From assembly GCF_022682495.2 (NCBI RefSeq), contig NC_071391.1:38850498-38914497 (forward strand): a DNA stretch of 64,000 nucleotides. The letters are read 5' to 3'. Origin of the DNA: Desmodus rotundus (Eukaryota > Chordata > Mammalia > Chiroptera > Phyllostomidae). Of this stretch, positions 63,466 to 64,000 are shown one piece after another. Numbering within the stretch: the first letter of the stretch is position 1; the number at the start of each line of letters is the position of its first letter. The translations under genes were made by a program, and so were the position numbers. The notes beneath the pieces were generated by a model. The model did no database searches. It was given only the letters and a program-made list of their open reading frames with translations, and was not told where the DNA came from.

Positions 63466-64000
63466 TCTAGGAAATACTGTTTAATGCATTTTAAAGTTTA
63501 TAAGGTGAGCATTAAACAAAGGTACACATAGTGGTGAATGTTATTTTCCATGTCCAAAGCCCCCATGCCTTAGAGACCCTAGCAACACCTTTGAGTTAGT
63601 CTTTCAGTTACCAGAAACCGAAGGCATCCTAACTGATAACACTGCAAAAAACTGATTGAATAATAGGAGAACTCAATTTAGAATAGAATTTGGAGGAAAT
63701 GACATATAAGTTGTAACTGGGAAGACAAGTGAAATTTGGCTAAGTAAGGGCTATAGGGGAGTGTGCACCCGACAGGGACAGCGTGCTGGGGAAAGCTTTG
63801 TGAACCTGAAAGAAGGTGTTCTATGTTCCATGTGGCTGCAACATAAAAAATGAGGGGGAGAGAAGCATGAGTTGAGGCTGAAGATATAAGAAGTAGCCAA
63901 ATCATGCAAATTTACCCATGTGAAGCAAAACTGGCACCTTTACCCTGCTCCCAATATGAGTAAATATAGACATTGCACAGTAAGGAAACAGAAAATGCTT
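63466..64000. other. Window end, nothing recognised
   Basis: Non-coding, A-rich in part. No gene, repeat family or promoter is recognised. Confidence 0.4.

Overview
The window is vertebrate nuclear DNA from a mammal, almost certainly a bat. Spliced GT-AG genes, CpG-island promoters, L2/MIR/MER5A fossils and L1 elements indicate a mammal. The tRNA-derived SINEs beginning like CCTGGCTGGTGTGGCTCAG (53203-53428 is the cleanest) are the VES-type SINEs of Chiroptera. Nothing bacterial, plasmid or phage-like is present.

There are two protein-coding genes, arranged tail to tail. EIF4G2 (DAP5/p97/NAT1) lies on the + strand from the CpG-island promoter at the window start to a poly(A) signal at 11078-11083. 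It has 22 exons, a GTG start at 1793 and a 907-residue protein, with SNORD97 in intron 14. CTR9, the TPR scaffold of the PAF1 complex, lies on the - strand from a CpG-rich promoter near 61.8-62.1 kb to a stop at 30802. It has 25 exons and 1175 residues. I could define every coding exon of both genes from splice sites, reading phase and the known proteins; every exon joins in phase and there is no frameshift or premature stop. Both are housekeeping genes of the general expression machinery (cap-independent translation; transcription elongation). They are neighbours in human as well, and I see no sign that they act together.

The roughly 19 kb between the two 3' ends (11.1-30.1 kb) has no gene that I can support. 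It is a repeat archive: L2 and MIR fossils, a mariner miniature element with intact terminal repeats and TA duplication, an L1 lacking ORF2 (HAL1-like), two or three LTR-like blocks from old endogenous retroviruses, several SINEs, L1 5'-end pieces, and a U6 snRNA pseudogene fused to an L1 3' end with a visible target-site duplication.

CTR9 introns also hold repeats. Intron 5 carries a nearly full-length but dead L1 in the sense orientation, itself inserted in an L2. Intron 7 holds a cluster of MIRs, a SINE with a clean 14-bp duplication and an antisense L1 3' end. Intron 13 carries an L1 3' fragment close to a 5' splice site, and intron 1 holds two SINEs head to tail. Upstream of CTR9 (62.2-64 kb) there is an L2 piece, a DNA-transposon relic and a duplicated AT-rich motif. 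Repeat family names come from recall of consensus sequences, so repeat boundaries are approximate unless a duplication or terminal repeat fixes them.
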